Assembly (NCBI GenBank): GCA_000697335.1
Contig: JNEM01010134.1
Location: 1-30,374, forward strand
Origin: Conidiobolus incongruus B7586
Lineage: Eukaryota; Entomophthoromycota; Entomophthoromycetes; Entomophthorales; Conidiobolaceae
Direction: 5' to 3'
DNA length: 30,374 nucleotides
The stretch's first letter is position 1. Every line of letters starts with the position of its first letter. This document shows positions 1 to 11,065 of the stretch, piece after piece. The notes under the pieces are model-generated. The model ran no database searches. It saw only the letters and a list, made by a program, of their open reading frames with translations, and had not been told where the DNA came from. A program made the translations under genes and the position numbers.

Positions 1-2
1 AA

Positions 3-488
3 CCCCCTCCACAAATCCCTTTAAATAAGCACTTTGTTAATAAGCAAATGTTAATTATTGCAAGGGATTATAATGGTATATGCTATTCTTATTTAGTTCC
101 TGAAGGAAAATCAATTAATAGTAAACTATATATTGCTTTTTTAAATAAAAGTATTTCTAATTGGTGTTCTCAATATAATTTGAGAAGACCTATTATTTCG
201 CATGATAATTGCAAAATACATAAATCTAAAGCTGTAAAAAACTTTCTAATTAAAAATAACTGGAAAGAACTACCACATCCAGTATATTCCCCTGATTATA
301 ACCCATGTGATTATAATTGCTTTGGGCAATTAAAAAACCAGCTTGCAGGAAAGAAAATTTCTGCAGGAAAATTTAATTGGTTTGTGAAACATCAAATTTC
401 AGTCCTTAATAAAAAGAACTGTTTTTTAGGTGTTAGAAGTTTGCCAAAAGTATGGCAAAAAGTTATTAATAATAAAGGAAACTATTAA
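3..488 (+). CDS. mariner-type DNA transposon transposase, 5'-truncated by window edge
   Basis: This is the C-terminal part of a Tc1/mariner DDE transposase, the enzyme that cuts and pastes its own transposon. The frame is open from the left edge (codon at 3) to TAA at 486-488, 161 residues, so the gene continues off the window and the Met at 48 is probably internal. Counting from that Met, HDN with the second catalytic Asp is at residue 53, and PCDYNCF with the third catalytic Asp is at residue 88, preceded by LPHPVYSPDYNP. The spacing is 34 residues, the DD34D signature of the mariner family. The stretch around KQMLIIARDYNG matches the family's KTMLxxWWDxxG region. The first catalytic Asp (TGDE-type motif) would lie upstream and is not visible. 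There is no internal stop or frameshift in the visible part, so the copy may be young. The terminal inverted repeats cannot be assigned because the other end is missing. Family assignment is firm; activity is unknown. Confidence 0.9.
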   Translation, partial: PPPQIPLNKHFVNKQMLIIARDYNGICYSYLVPEGKSINSKLYIAFLNKSISNWCSQYNLRRPIISHDNCKIHKSKAVKNFLIKNNWKELPHPVYSPDYNPCDYNCFGQLKNQLAGKKISAGKFNWFVKHQISVLNKKNCFLGVRSLPKVWQKVINNKGNY

Positions 489-1456
489 ATTTATATTATA
501 TATTTATTTTTATATATCATATATTCAAATGTTTATTTATTTTTAATCGCAAAAAATTCCCATTATTAAAAATGCAGAGTAATAACTTAGTTATATATTT
601 ACCTATCAAAATAAATTTTGATGGAATATCTGAATAATATATCATTTCTTATAATCTCAATATAATAATAAGGTATGATCATATTTAATAATCATAATAT
701 CCAATATATAATATATTATTATAATATTTGATTTGTTTTTTAAAGTCAAACAAATAATGCGAGTAATAATTGGACTGAGAGTATTTCAATAATTATGAAT
801 TATCTTATTATTTGAGAGTATATTTTTATATCTATATATAATTCCTATAAATTTCAGTTTTTATTAAATATTGAAAATTTAATTTAATTTTTAATACAAA
901 TATTTTGATTTTTAAATATAAAAATTTAATATATTTGATTATATTGTTATCAAATTAAATAACTTTTAAAAGATAAGATGTCAGTAATTAATTATATAAC
1001 TTTCAGTTTTATAAAATAAATTATCTTCAAAAATTGAGAATTACATATATTCACTAAATACTTATCAATTATCAAAATTTATGATTAAAATTTCTTGTAT
1101 AATCTGAACTAACTTGAATACCTCGATATGCCTATTGTGTAATATATTATTTTAAACCAATATGCTAAAATATATAATAAATTTTGTAAAATAAACTCTT
1201 TCTCACGTTGAACAAATATAAAAATCGAACTATTTCTATAAATAATTTAAAAGGAACAAATATAGAAATTAAACTATTTGACAAAATAAAAATTTAGAAA
1301 TTAACTGGATTTTTCAATTATAAAATAACCACTAATTGAACAAAATGGGTCGAAAAGGGTATAAATTTTAATAGAATTAACATTAAAATTAATATAACTA
1401 AATTAAATCAATTAAATGCTATTTTTTATATACTATTCAATATGAATTATTTATTA
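489..1456. other. AT-rich gene-free stretch after the transposase
   Basis: I see no gene here. The 3' end of the mariner element should lie within the first part, but no terminal repeat can be named without its partner. A short direct repeat at 1210-1279 is listed separately. A block with slightly more G+C at about 1330-1370 has no coding signal. Confidence 0.5.
1210..1279 (+). repeat. two-copy direct repeat, 26-bp unit, 44-bp period
   Basis: Copies at 1210-1235 and 1254-1279 share the start GAACAAATATA and the end AACTATTT, with about three differences over 26 bp. A third, weaker copy may follow from 1280. No gene is associated. It looks like local slippage duplication in AT-rich DNA. Confidence 0.5.
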
Positions 1457-1470
1457 TCGGTCGGATTAAA
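1457..1470 (-). other. conserved noncoding island e, gene A copy
   Basis: The plus strand reads TCGGTCGGATTAAA; in the sense of homeodomain gene A (minus strand) it is TTAATCCGACCGA. The same 13-mer occurs 3' of the other two homeodomain genes (16081-16093 and 23430-23442), always in the same orientation relative to the gene. Here it lies about 1.83 kb past the gene A stop. Six G/C positions in such AT-rich DNA make three chance copies unlikely. A weaker matching block (ATCCACT...ATTGTTTATT in gene sense) lies just before it at 1534-1556. Function is unknown: a cis-regulatory site or part of an ncRNA are both possible. Confidence 0.6.
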
Positions 1471-1867
1471 AGAACTATATTCATAAAATTTATTATACAA
1501 AATATTAATCCAGAGTATATGTCATAATAAAAAAATAAACAATCCAGTGGATTTTAGCTACAGTCACCAGGTCAGTAACTGTTGAATGTTGATATAATTT
1601 ATGATCAATTATATATAATGATAAATGTGATTTTGTTCGAATTATTCAATTCATAAAACCATAAAAGTAAACTATTCCAAATGGATCATATAATAGGATT
1701 AAAGGGAAAATATGTGTCAATTGGATAACCCACGTAATATTCCTATGGATTTAGTTCTATTTAATATTAGCCAGTGGATTTAACTTTACAAAAATATCAA
1801 TTGAATATTTCCAGTTCTTGAGAAATTAAAATATTTACCTGATTGATCTTATCGAATGAAGCAAAAT

Positions 1868-1880
1868 GGAGATTTATGCG
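1868..1880 (-). other. conserved noncoding island a, gene A copy
   Basis: In gene A sense this reads CGCATAAATCTCC, identical over 13 bp to 15642-15654 downstream of gene B and similar to 23837-23849 downstream of gene C. It starts about 1.42 kb past the gene A stop. The gap from here to island e is 398 bp, against 427 bp at gene B and 394 bp at gene C. This constant spacing is the main argument that the islands are homologous rather than coincidental. Confidence 0.6.
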
Positions 1881-3298
1881 GAATGATAATTCTATACTCT
1901 CCTTATATATATTTATGGTGGATTGATTTGGTTATTAATATTGTCAGATTTCACTTAAATGACCTTTTCTAAATATTCAAATTTTATTAGCCACATTTTT
2001 ACATCGTTAAATAGAATTAATGGATTTTTTAATTAAATAATGATTAATATAATCAATAGATAATAATTGGGACAAAAATTGGAATATTGGGATAGGTATT
2101 AAAGGGTATTTTTCATTACTTATCAGAAAAATATAATTAAGAAAACTAAAATATATAATTATAACTATTAGATTTAATACACATATAATTATTGATTTAG
2201 ATTTCTTTTTGAATATAAAATTTAATTAGTATTACCATTTTTAAAGTTATTTTGTCTAATTTTAATTTTAATTATATATATATATATATATATATTTCAA
2301 ATTTAAATCCATTTTTTCATCATTTAAAATTAATATAAAGAAATTATAACTTGATTAAATTTGATAGGCAATCCAAACTAAATTATGGTCACGAAAGTAA
2401 AATATCATATTATAAAGTCACCTTATATATAATGCTGGATAAATTGATCGAATCGAATATATTGTTATGAATGAAAAGATTTTCGACTTAGAGTTAATTT
2501 TAGAATATGTATAGATTCAGCCTTGATCTTATTTAATTTTGAAACCCTTTAATAGTATTATGAAAGAAGTTCTTTTTACATATTAAATTATTTAAAATAA
2601 TTCGAATTTAGAAATTATCCAACAATTAACAAATTGATTAAATTACCAACCATATTAGTGGTAAAATCAAGTAACTCTAACATGATCAACTTGATTGAAT
2701 TCAGTCATCATTATAAATATCAAATAATATTCAATATGTCACAGCCAAGAAATTGAATATATGTGTTAAACTTAATATTCGTTAATATCCATTTGATTAA
2801 TAATAATCACGGTTAATTTTTTTGAAAAATTACTCACATATTTAGAATATTCGGCAAGCATTAAGTAAATACTTGATCATTAATATTATAACTATATAAT
2901 TATTTTAAAATATTAAAATAATAGCAATTTATACTAAATTAATTTATAGCACATGTACTTAAAATAAATTTTAATTTTAAAAATTTTGTACAATATAATA
3001 TTTTTCTACATAGTTATTATTATTATATTCATAATAACTAAAAATAAATAGCTCTACCAAATAATTATAAAGTTTGCAAATTTAATATGATACACTCAAA
3101 AAACAAATAAATACCAAGTCAACATTGTCATAGTGTTACTTGACACAATATTTGTTATTTTTTAATATTGTTTTATATAGTAAAAAAAATTTTTATAAAG
3201 AGATATTAATGTCTTTTTTATTAAATAATTGAATAAATAAATTGATTAAGTTAAGAAATATAGAGTAATGACGTTTGTGTAATGATATTATGTAGGAA
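1881..3298. other. AT-rich 3' flank of homeodomain gene A
   Basis: No gene is visible. The stretch includes a (TA)n tract at 2273-2295 and the 3' untranslated region of gene A next to 3298. The word AATGACGTTTGTG at 3267-3279 recurs at 10893-10905, but one such pair is expected by chance in a window of this composition. Confidence 0.5.
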
Positions 3299-3871
3299 TT
3301 AATGCAAATTTAAACTATACTTAGTTCGTCGATTTTGTCTTCTATTTTGAAACCAGATTTGAATGGTTCTTTCTGTCAAATTTAATAGCTTTGCCAATTT
3401 TAACTTCTCCTCCTGATTTGGATAGTGATTTACAAGGTAGTATTCGTTTAGGATAGAGGTTTGCTGTTTACTGATACTTGTCCGCTTACTCATATTAGCT
3501 CGAGGTCTTGGCGAGTACTCTGGCGTACTGGGACGCTGACTATTAGTTGAAAATAGGGGAATGGTAGTGTAGCGGTAATGAGAATGGTTGGGAGGTAATG
3601 GTGAACTTGAAGTTGATACAAAATTGGAATCAACAGGAGATGGTAGATTTGTTGAGGGAAGAGAGTATGATTTATGGATATCTAAGATTTGAAGTTGCTT
3701 AATACTTGGCAGTCTTTCATTCCTACGCTGTATAAGAGGTAAAATGGGAGGGAGTTGATAGTTACAGCTATCTTCTGTATCATGATAACCTCTATCATTA
3801 TAAGGTGAATGGTTACTATTATAATGTAGATTATTAATGTAATCAGTATTTGAAAGTTGTTCAAGTTTCAT
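3299..3871 (-). CDS. homeodomain transcription factor, paralogue A
   Basis: Predicted DNA-binding regulator of 190 residues, nuclear by family. The homeodomain is at about residues 126-185, near the C-terminus. It is a typical 60-residue (non-TALE) domain starting SKRTSIS and ending in a recognition helix with Trp48, Phe49, Gln50, Asn51, Arg53 and Gln54, followed by basic RRTKY. A second block at about 41-84 holds PPILP, LPSIKQLQI and TNLPSPVDSNF and is shared with paralogues B and C. It may be a cofactor-binding segment, but I cannot name the partner. Between the blocks the chain is Ser/Pro-rich with TP and SP sites. The frame opens at an earlier Met (3898), but the Met at 3871 is preferred: it gives the M-x-L start seen in B and C, with A at -3 (AAAATG). 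No intron is needed. The nearest neighbour upstream is a tRNA 5.1 kb away. This is the most diverged of the three, with homeodomain Leu residues where B and C have Met. Confidence 0.95.
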   Translation of the reverse strand: MKLEQLSNTDYINNLHYNSNHSPYNDRGYHDTEDSCNYQLPPILPLIQRRNERLPSIKQLQILDIHKSYSLPSTNLPSPVDSNFVSTSSSPLPPNHSHYRYTTIPLFSTNSQRPSTPEYSPRPRANMSKRTSISKQQTSILNEYYLVNHYPNQEEKLKLAKLLNLTERTIQIWFQNRRQNRRTKYSLNLH

Positions 3872-3924
3872 TTTAACTACAAGAACTAAATTAAACAAAT
3901 ATATAACTTATGAGTTCAATAAGG

Positions 3925-3932
3925 TATTTATA
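3925..3932 (-). promoter_or_regulatory. TATA box of homeodomain gene A
   Basis: TATAAATA on the minus strand, 61 bp before the preferred start codon at 3871. Its downstream context (TATAAATACCTTATTGAA) matches the boxes of genes C (TATAAATAGCATTGAA) and B (TATAAAAAGCATTAAA). This shared context separates it from the many random TA-rich runs nearby. Confidence 0.55.
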
Positions 3933-6900
3933 ATATCACTACAGAAATCCCATCTTGAATCACAAACCTGTCATATAAATTTTAATCTTGTGCTGAGAAA
4001 TATGTATAAAATTCAATACTATGAAAAACCTAAATATGGTAATATTTCTCAACCAATTTGGTGATATCAATTAAAAAGTAGTTTTATCAGGTTATATAGA
4101 TAATATTTATTATTCAATGCTATTGCAGATAATTGTGATTTTGTTGAATAATAAATTGATTGGTTAATTGATAAGAAAATTCAACCCCTTTTCTAATCAA
4201 TTAGATAAGATTATTTAATATTTTTTTTGTTAATTTAAGTAATATTAATATTTAAATTTTAATAATTAATCAATAGTTATAATATTTTATGATTTACTAA
4301 TAAAGAGATGAACATATTAACCAAGTTTAATATTAAAAGATAAATATTTTGACAATATTTCAATTAATTTCCTTTGATTTCGCTAATATTCGACATTTAA
4401 ATATTTAATTATTTTATAATTATTAATAATTTTTTTTCATTTTGATTATAAAATTAATTTTTATAAATTTTAATTATAATTTGATTATTTTTTTAAATAG
4501 GTATTATATATAAACATTATACAATTAAAAACATACTAACAAATTATTAGCTAAAATTAAAATATAAGATCAATTCGTTAAAAAAGAGGTATATTAGTAT
4601 TCAAATTGGATCTACTTTAATTTTCATAATCTTTATCTTGATATTGAGCATGTTTTTTATTAGTAATGTTGTTAAGTTCGAATTAATTATGAATCATTTT
4701 ACCTCAATTTCAATATTTAGTATATAAATATCAAAGATCCTATATTTTGTATTAAAAGTAAGGTTCTAACTATTAAAATTTGTATATGAGACCATTGATT
4801 TTAAATCCATTATTAAAATTTAAATGTTAATTTATTATTTAGTATAATATAGAATATATATATCCCAATATTATCAGCTATGTTTAAAAATTTATGAAAT
4901 TAATTGTATATATTTTTAAGAATGTAATTTATATATTCATTTAAATAGAAAAATCAATCAAGTATTTTGTGAAAAATTTTATTTTAATTATCTATATATT
5001 GTCATTAAGTGTTTGTCTTTTTAACTTTAATATAGTTTAATATTGGTTCAGTTGCATATTTAAGTGAATCTAAATCCTTCGTCTGTATATTTTGAATATA
5101 TATATATATATATATATTGTTAATGATTTATATTCAATATTTTAACTGTTAAATCAATTAAATAAATTGAAAATTTACAAAAATTCAATATAAAAAAAGT
5201 AATTATTAATTATTAGCAATAAATATTTTCTTTAATATTTTAATATTAAAATTGTATATCTAAGTAATAATGAATCATCTAATAACCCCAAATTTTTTCT
5301 GCTTTTACTATTTGAAATATATATATATATGCCGCAAATCAACTGACTAACAAATCTTTGAGAAAAAGATTAATTTTTTTATAAATGTCGGTGTTAGGTT
5401 TAGATACAAAAATGAAAAATATAAACAAAGTGGATCTAAAAATCTGAATTTATAGTCCCAGAAGCCACATTTATTTCTGAAATCTAAGAACTCTCAAGTT
5501 GAAAATTTTGATTTAAATATTTTTATTATAATATGATCTTAATAATCATATCTAACTCATGGTAATTAATTTTTGATTGTCTATTAAATAATATTTACTG
5601 AAAAGTCACTAAAAGAGTTCTTTATATCAATGATATTATAACTTGAATATACTTTCTTAAACTCTCATAATTAATTAATAAATTAATTAATATTTACTCA
5701 AATTAATAAAATCCCCTTTGATATATAAAATATTATTAATTGTTTTTAAAATTATCAAATCAATATTATATGATTACTTATTAAACCTTTTTTCAACATT
5801 TCTAAGTGCTTTTAATTCTTAATATCTATTTTTGTTCAAATAGATACCGATTAAATTCCACATTCAAATGAAAAATGATTAATCTAAATAACTTGTTTAG
5901 CTTCTAGCTATAGAAATTGATTAAATATAATCATAAATATTCTTATATACTGAATAAAATTTTAAGATCTATAAATTAACTTGAGTTAATAGTTCATTTA
6001 CTCTTTTCTTTGCAACCAACAAGCATTTCAATGTCTTCCTTTAATATTAATTTAAAAAAATAATGAAATTTCGGTATTAAAAAATCTTTAATAAGTCAAA
6101 TATGATTTAATTTGGACAATATATATATTGGAATATTTATTTACAACTACCATTCTGGGAATTGATATACATATATGCCAATATATCAATCTGGACAATA
6201 TTAAATCAGGCTTGAGTGATTTTAGGTACCGTTCCTGAAATTTTTACCGGTTCTTGACACACCTATCAATATTTAATCAACATCTTTATAAATTAACACT
6301 TATAGTGCAAATGCTTGGATATTATTTTATACTTGTAAATCTCAATTGAAACATATTTGATTGTGGATTTAATTCTATTTCAATCTAATTTAATTCAATT
6401 ATATTTTGTTCAAACTTAATTGTTTATTATGTGTTAATATATTAATTCTTTGAATACTCAAACCTTTATTATTATTATTTGTTGAATAAATGTTATTATT
6501 TTCAACCTAGTGTAAATTTCTTTAATTTTAATTTACTAGATATTACCAGATATATAAACTCTGATAAAACTATTTAATTATTTTTATTTATATAATCATT
6601 GAAATTTATATATAAGGTGAAGTTAATTAATTCTAAATAATATTAACTTTTTTGCTTATAGATTAAATATTGAAAACATCCCATCATTAATACACTTGGA
6701 TGATTCTATTATATATTTTAATATCATTGGGAATTAAAAATGATACTCAAGCTCTTATAGGTTATATGATTAAAAAAGGAACTTTGGCCTTTAATTTTAA
6801 TATTTGAACTTTTATTACAAAATAATTTTTTGATTATTTTATAAAATTAAAAAAAGGGTAATTAAAAAATGAGAGATTTTTATTATAATTTTAATAAATT

Positions 6901-7310
6901 TGAAAATATTGAAATTTAAAAGAAAATTTATTAAATAATTATTATAAAATAACGTAAATTAATAAAAAAAATTAATTAAAAACAATACAAATATATATAT
7001 AACTTATTATTAATTAATTTTATATTATTTTATTTTATTTCATAGATTTAAGACTTGAATAATAAAAAAGTTAATATATAAAATAAAAGTATGAAAATAA
7101 TATTATAATAGTTTATTTAAAACTCTTAGCAAAGTTTACTTAATAAAAAAAATAAGATTTATGCAAGCTGAAGATAAATAACAAAAATAGGTTTATATAT
7201 TCTATATGATAATTATGAAAAATAGTTATCTTAAATATCATATAAAGATAAATCAAAACATCATCATTTATAAATACATACTCTTTTACTAACTAATAAT
7301 AGATTGAACC
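3933..7310. other. AT-rich 5' flank of homeodomain gene A
   Basis: No gene is visible. Near the gene, 4180-4200 holds a palindromic TAATCAATTA, the kind of paired ATTA core homeodomains bind, but such words are common in this composition. More complex patches lie at about 5280-5480 and 6150-6290; the latter has a near-repeat (TACCGTTCCTGA, TACCGGTTCTTGA). A (TA)n tract is at 5096-5117. None has coding signal. Confidence 0.5.
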
Positions 7311-7344
7311 AGCCTTCTAGGATTGGTATTGGTGCTTACCCTTT

Positions 7345-7362
7345 TGGAGTCTTTGGACTCCA
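7345..7362. other. perfect 7-bp hairpin in a G+C-richer island
   Basis: TGGAGTC-TTTG-GACTCCA forms a perfect 7-bp stem with a 4-base loop. It sits in an island of more complex sequence (about 7311-7385) within AT desert, about 3.5 kb upstream of gene A. It could belong to a small structured RNA or be a protein site. I do not recognise a known ncRNA family: there is no tRNA B box and no convincing snRNA core. Confidence 0.35.
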
Positions 7363-8284
7363 TGCAGGATTTGGATTAGAATGATCAAATTTATTAACTT
7401 TATACAAACCAAATTATAAGAAAAACCTGAAGCAAATAATTTACAAAAATAAAATATAAATAATATAAAAAATTTAAGTTTATTTATCTGATAAGATATT
7501 CATAGTCTTTTATAGATAATACAGGTCATTAAGTATACAATGTTAATAGTTGGATTATACTCAAGTTATCTCATATATAACATTGTTGTGCAATACTAAT
7601 TCTTAATCGTATATATTCCCCTCATCTAATAATTTAATATATGCATTTTTATCTCTTTTTGACTATATTACTAAATATTATAATTTTATTATTATTCGGA
7701 TTTTTGGTAATTTTATTATTTTTTTTTCAAATTTGATAATATAAATTAATATATAAAAACTTATGTGCACTAATAAAACTTAACTTTAAACAAAGTTTAA
7801 CAATAAAAATATTTAAAATTTATCAAATCAGAATTTAAGTAAATAGACTAAATAAATAGTTCTCAAAATACTGAATAAAGAAGGATTCTATATCTTTACT
7901 AAGTTTACTCAGACTAATATCTTTAGTGAATATCATATGGTAACATAAAGTCAAAAATTTAAAAAAAATGGTGAATTTAAACTATTGTGCCTTCGAAAAT
8001 GTGAGTACAATTAAATGGTTATTGTTATCGAGAGTTAATAAGAGAAACTTGATATTTATCTAACCTTTTGAGATATGATACATTTAATGAATCAAAATAT
8101 ATTATAACTACATTAAATTAAACGATGACTACAACTTATGATGAACAAATGGTATAAACAATAAAGATCTTGTTAAATATATCTAATACTGCAAGTGATT
8201 AAAATTTGAAATATTATAGTTCAAAAATGCTAATAGAATTAATAATTTAATAAAAATGGAATAAATTAATTTATTAATAATGAT

Positions 8285-8301
8285 GGTATTCCCGGAATAC
8301 C
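8285..8301. other. 17-bp perfect palindrome
   Basis: GGTATTCCCGGAATACC has perfect 8-bp arms around one central base, with four G/C pairs in each arm, which is rare at this base composition. It opens a patch of richer sequence (about 8281-8570) that holds no open frame, some 670 bp from the 3' end of tRNA-Leu copy 1. A dimeric regulator site is plausible; no family is identified. Confidence 0.4.
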
Positions 8302-8970
8302 TTTCGCTTCAATCAATTCCTTTCTTTAGTTATAACGTCCTTCATATTAGCCACTCTATCTTACTTAAGCTCATTATTATCAGGCTCAAATTATTATCAA
8401 AATTTTCATTACTTGATTAGCTTAATAATTATCAGATCAATATCTCAACAAACACCGTTGGGGAGATTGCAATTCAATTTAATAATTAATCATCTTCTTC
8501 AACTTCATTTATAACAACTTTGGAAATTAATATTATCTATTGTACAACGCTCCCAATTACTCTAGGTTATAAAGATTTTATAAAAATTAAAAATTATATA
8601 ATATTATTAATAAAATGAATAATTTTTAGAAAGTATTTTACAAAATTAAAAACATTATTTATTAATAAATAAAATATTTTAAAAATAATTTTTTATCAAT
8701 TTAAATTATATATATAATAATCTAAAACATAAACTTTTATGATACATTAAATCAAGGTTTACTATAACTGAGTACAAAAAATTTATTACTTTTGATTCGA
8801 TATTGTATAGATTTTAATATATACATATATATGTTTTAAAAAAAATAATATTTAGTTAATTTGTATAAAAAACATTATCCGATCAAATTCAATATCAGTA
8901 AATGAAAATCTAGTTGAAATAATATTTAGTAGCGAACACTGATAATTTCAAAATTTTATATATTGGATGA

Positions 8971-9053
8971 TGACAACGATGAGATTCGAACTCATGCCTC
9001 TTACGAGACCGCAACTTGAGTGCGGCGCCTTAGACCAACTCGGCCACATTGCC
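8971..9053 (-). tRNA. tRNA-Leu(CAA), copy 1
   Basis: An 83-nt class II tRNA decoding UUG. The acceptor stem GGCAATG pairs with CGTTGTC (two G-U pairs) and the discriminator base is A, as expected for leucine. The anticodon arm CCGCA-CTCAAGT-TGCGG gives anticodon CAA. A long variable arm (TCTCGTAAGAG) follows, then the T arm ATGAG-TTCGAAT-CTCAT. The D-arm region GTGGCCGAGTTGGTC serves as the A box and GTTCGAATC as the B box for RNA polymerase III. There is no intron, although many eukaryotes have one in this isoacceptor. No CCA is encoded. A T4 run about 18 nt downstream on the minus strand (8950-8953) can terminate transcription. It is identical to copy 2 at 20609-20691, but the flanks are unrelated. 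It lies midway between the starts of genes A and B, 5.1 kb from each. Confidence 0.97.
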
Positions 9054-10889
9054 ATGTCTTTATCAGAAGTATATTAAATCTCAGTTTTTAATACTTTAAC
9101 TCCGTTTAATATATATTTATCTTTCTATTTGAAAGATTGTTATATATTTTCTTTAATTCGTCCTCTTTTCTTAATAAATTCAATTTTATTAATTTAATAC
9201 TCAGATTTTTTTAATATAAACTGAATTATTATAATATAACATATACTCAATCAAAAAAGCTTTATTAACTTATACAAATAATAAAATATGTTTAATATGT
9301 TAAATTTGTATTTTAACTTACTTTAATAGGAATAAAAAAATTTTTATTTTATAATATATCATATAATATAATCAAAATTTGAAAATTAAAAACAAAAATA
9401 AATACTCAAAGATAATTATTGAAATTAAGGTATATTTATCAAATGTCTATCTATTTAAATTTTGATTAATAAAACCATAATAGTTTGAATATCGGTTAAA
9501 TGATAACTTTATAATCATGTTTTATATTTTAAGATATGATACGATAAATACGATATGATATGCTATGTAATATCATTCCATATAAAATGTTATTTTTCAT
9601 CATTAAATCAATTGCAACATTGAGAACATTTAAATTGATTTTCGGGATTAATATGGTTAATAAAATTGACTTAGTAAGAATTCTTAACGGTTAGGAACTA
9701 TAAATTAATAATAATATCAAAATATTTAAATTATTGTGATAATTAAACACTATTATTAGTAAGTTAGAATATCGAATGAGTACCAAATTGGTTAATTTTA
9801 ATTTTATTATTCCAAATTGTTCTCATTTTGAATAAGCCAATTGAAGTTTTATTCTATTATATTAAATTGGCGCTTAAATAAAATAAATTTTATATTAGTT
9901 CCTGGTTAGTTAATATAACCTCAAAAATCTTAGTCTTAGTATTGACAATTTTAAGTAAAAATAATACCAAATTTGATATATAAAAATTTATATATCTTTA
10001 TATAATATAAAAGGATTTTTATGACCAAATGATTCAAGATAAGCTGATAATACATTTCTGATAAAATATAATAGATCAAGTACGTATAAACTATTAGATA
10101 ATAATATATAATTCAAAATTAACCAATTTAATTTAATTAAATTATTTTTGATATTAATTCAATAATAATTTTACAATTAATATTTGAATTGATTATTTAG
10201 CGAAAAATAACATTTAATTTATAAAATCTTATTTAAGATCTTTGAAAATTTATATAACCAAATAAAACTATAAAATTGTAAATAATATGAATTAATATAT
10301 ATGATTAAATACTTGTAGATTTAAAATTTAATTAAACAGTAAGAGCAACAAATTTTATTTTATTTTATTTTGAATATTTGAAATACTTTAGCTAGAAAAT
10401 ATCATTCAGAACAGTGAGACATACATTAAAGTCAAGGACACATATGGTTTTTAAATTATGATTTATATTCATCAATATATGTTCATAGTTAATACATATC
10501 GCTAACACGAATAAGCAAACTTTGTGCTCCATTTAATTTAGTAATTTTTAGCCTATCAATTTTGAAATTCAAAGATTTTTAATGAAAAATTGTGTTTATC
10601 TTGAAATTTAGTTTTTTAACTCCGAGATATATCAACCAATCTACCAAATATAATTATAAGAATCAATTGATTTTAAAGATAAAGCTTTAATAAGCTATTA
10701 ATAGAACTATATTCAAAAAATTTTTTCAAACATTAATTTAAATCTAAATTGTCATATTCAAAATGGATATCCAAGCTTTTGAACTCTACTGATATCCAAT
10801 ATAATCTTAAAAAACTAACAAAAGATATATTAATATGAAACTATCACATCCTAAGCATAAAAATTATATTTTACATTCGTAATGTTGAT
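9054..10889. other. AT-rich gene-free stretch after tRNA-Leu copy 1
   Basis: I see no gene or RNA. A short degenerate repeat of GATATGATA/CGATA words is at about 9532-9562. Otherwise it is low-complexity AT sequence. Confidence 0.5.
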
Positions 10890-11065
10890 TAAAATGACGT
10901 TTGTGGATATCCATTAACTATTACATTATTTCACAACTGATCTTTGATTGTTTCCCTATGGCTGTCATATCCACGATATATTGACAATTGTGGAGATTGA
11001 CCTATTTACTGGATATGTCCAGTATGAAAGATAGATTGCTGAATTTAATCTTTCCCAGCTGCTAT
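10890..11065. other. G+C-richer noncoding island with hairpin, 3.2 kb upstream of gene B
   Basis: This patch of more complex sequence contains two GTGGATAT words (10903, and inverted at about 10968) and a perfect 7-bp hairpin TACTGGA-TATG-TCCAGTA at 11007-11024. No open frame of note is present. It could be an enhancer-like site cluster or a small RNA; no known family is recognised. Confidence 0.35.

Noticed and set aside
489-760. Search for the right terminal inverted repeat of the mariner element
   Set aside because: The left end is outside the window, so no repeat can be matched; naming an end would be a guess.
3267-3279. AATGACGTTTGTG shared with 10893-10905, considered as another conserved island
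   Set aside because: Position relative to genes A and B is not comparable (3' UTR against 3.3 kb upstream), and about one such pair is expected by chance at this composition.
4186-4196. TAATCAATTA upstream of gene A as an autoregulatory homeodomain site
   Set aside because: ATTA-type words are very frequent in roughly 80% AT DNA and no matching site is conserved upstream of B or C.
7311-7385. Considered as a tRNA or spliceosomal snRNA gene
   Set aside because: No B box, no cloverleaf, and no convincing U1, U2, U5 or U6 core sequence; only the hairpin is supported.
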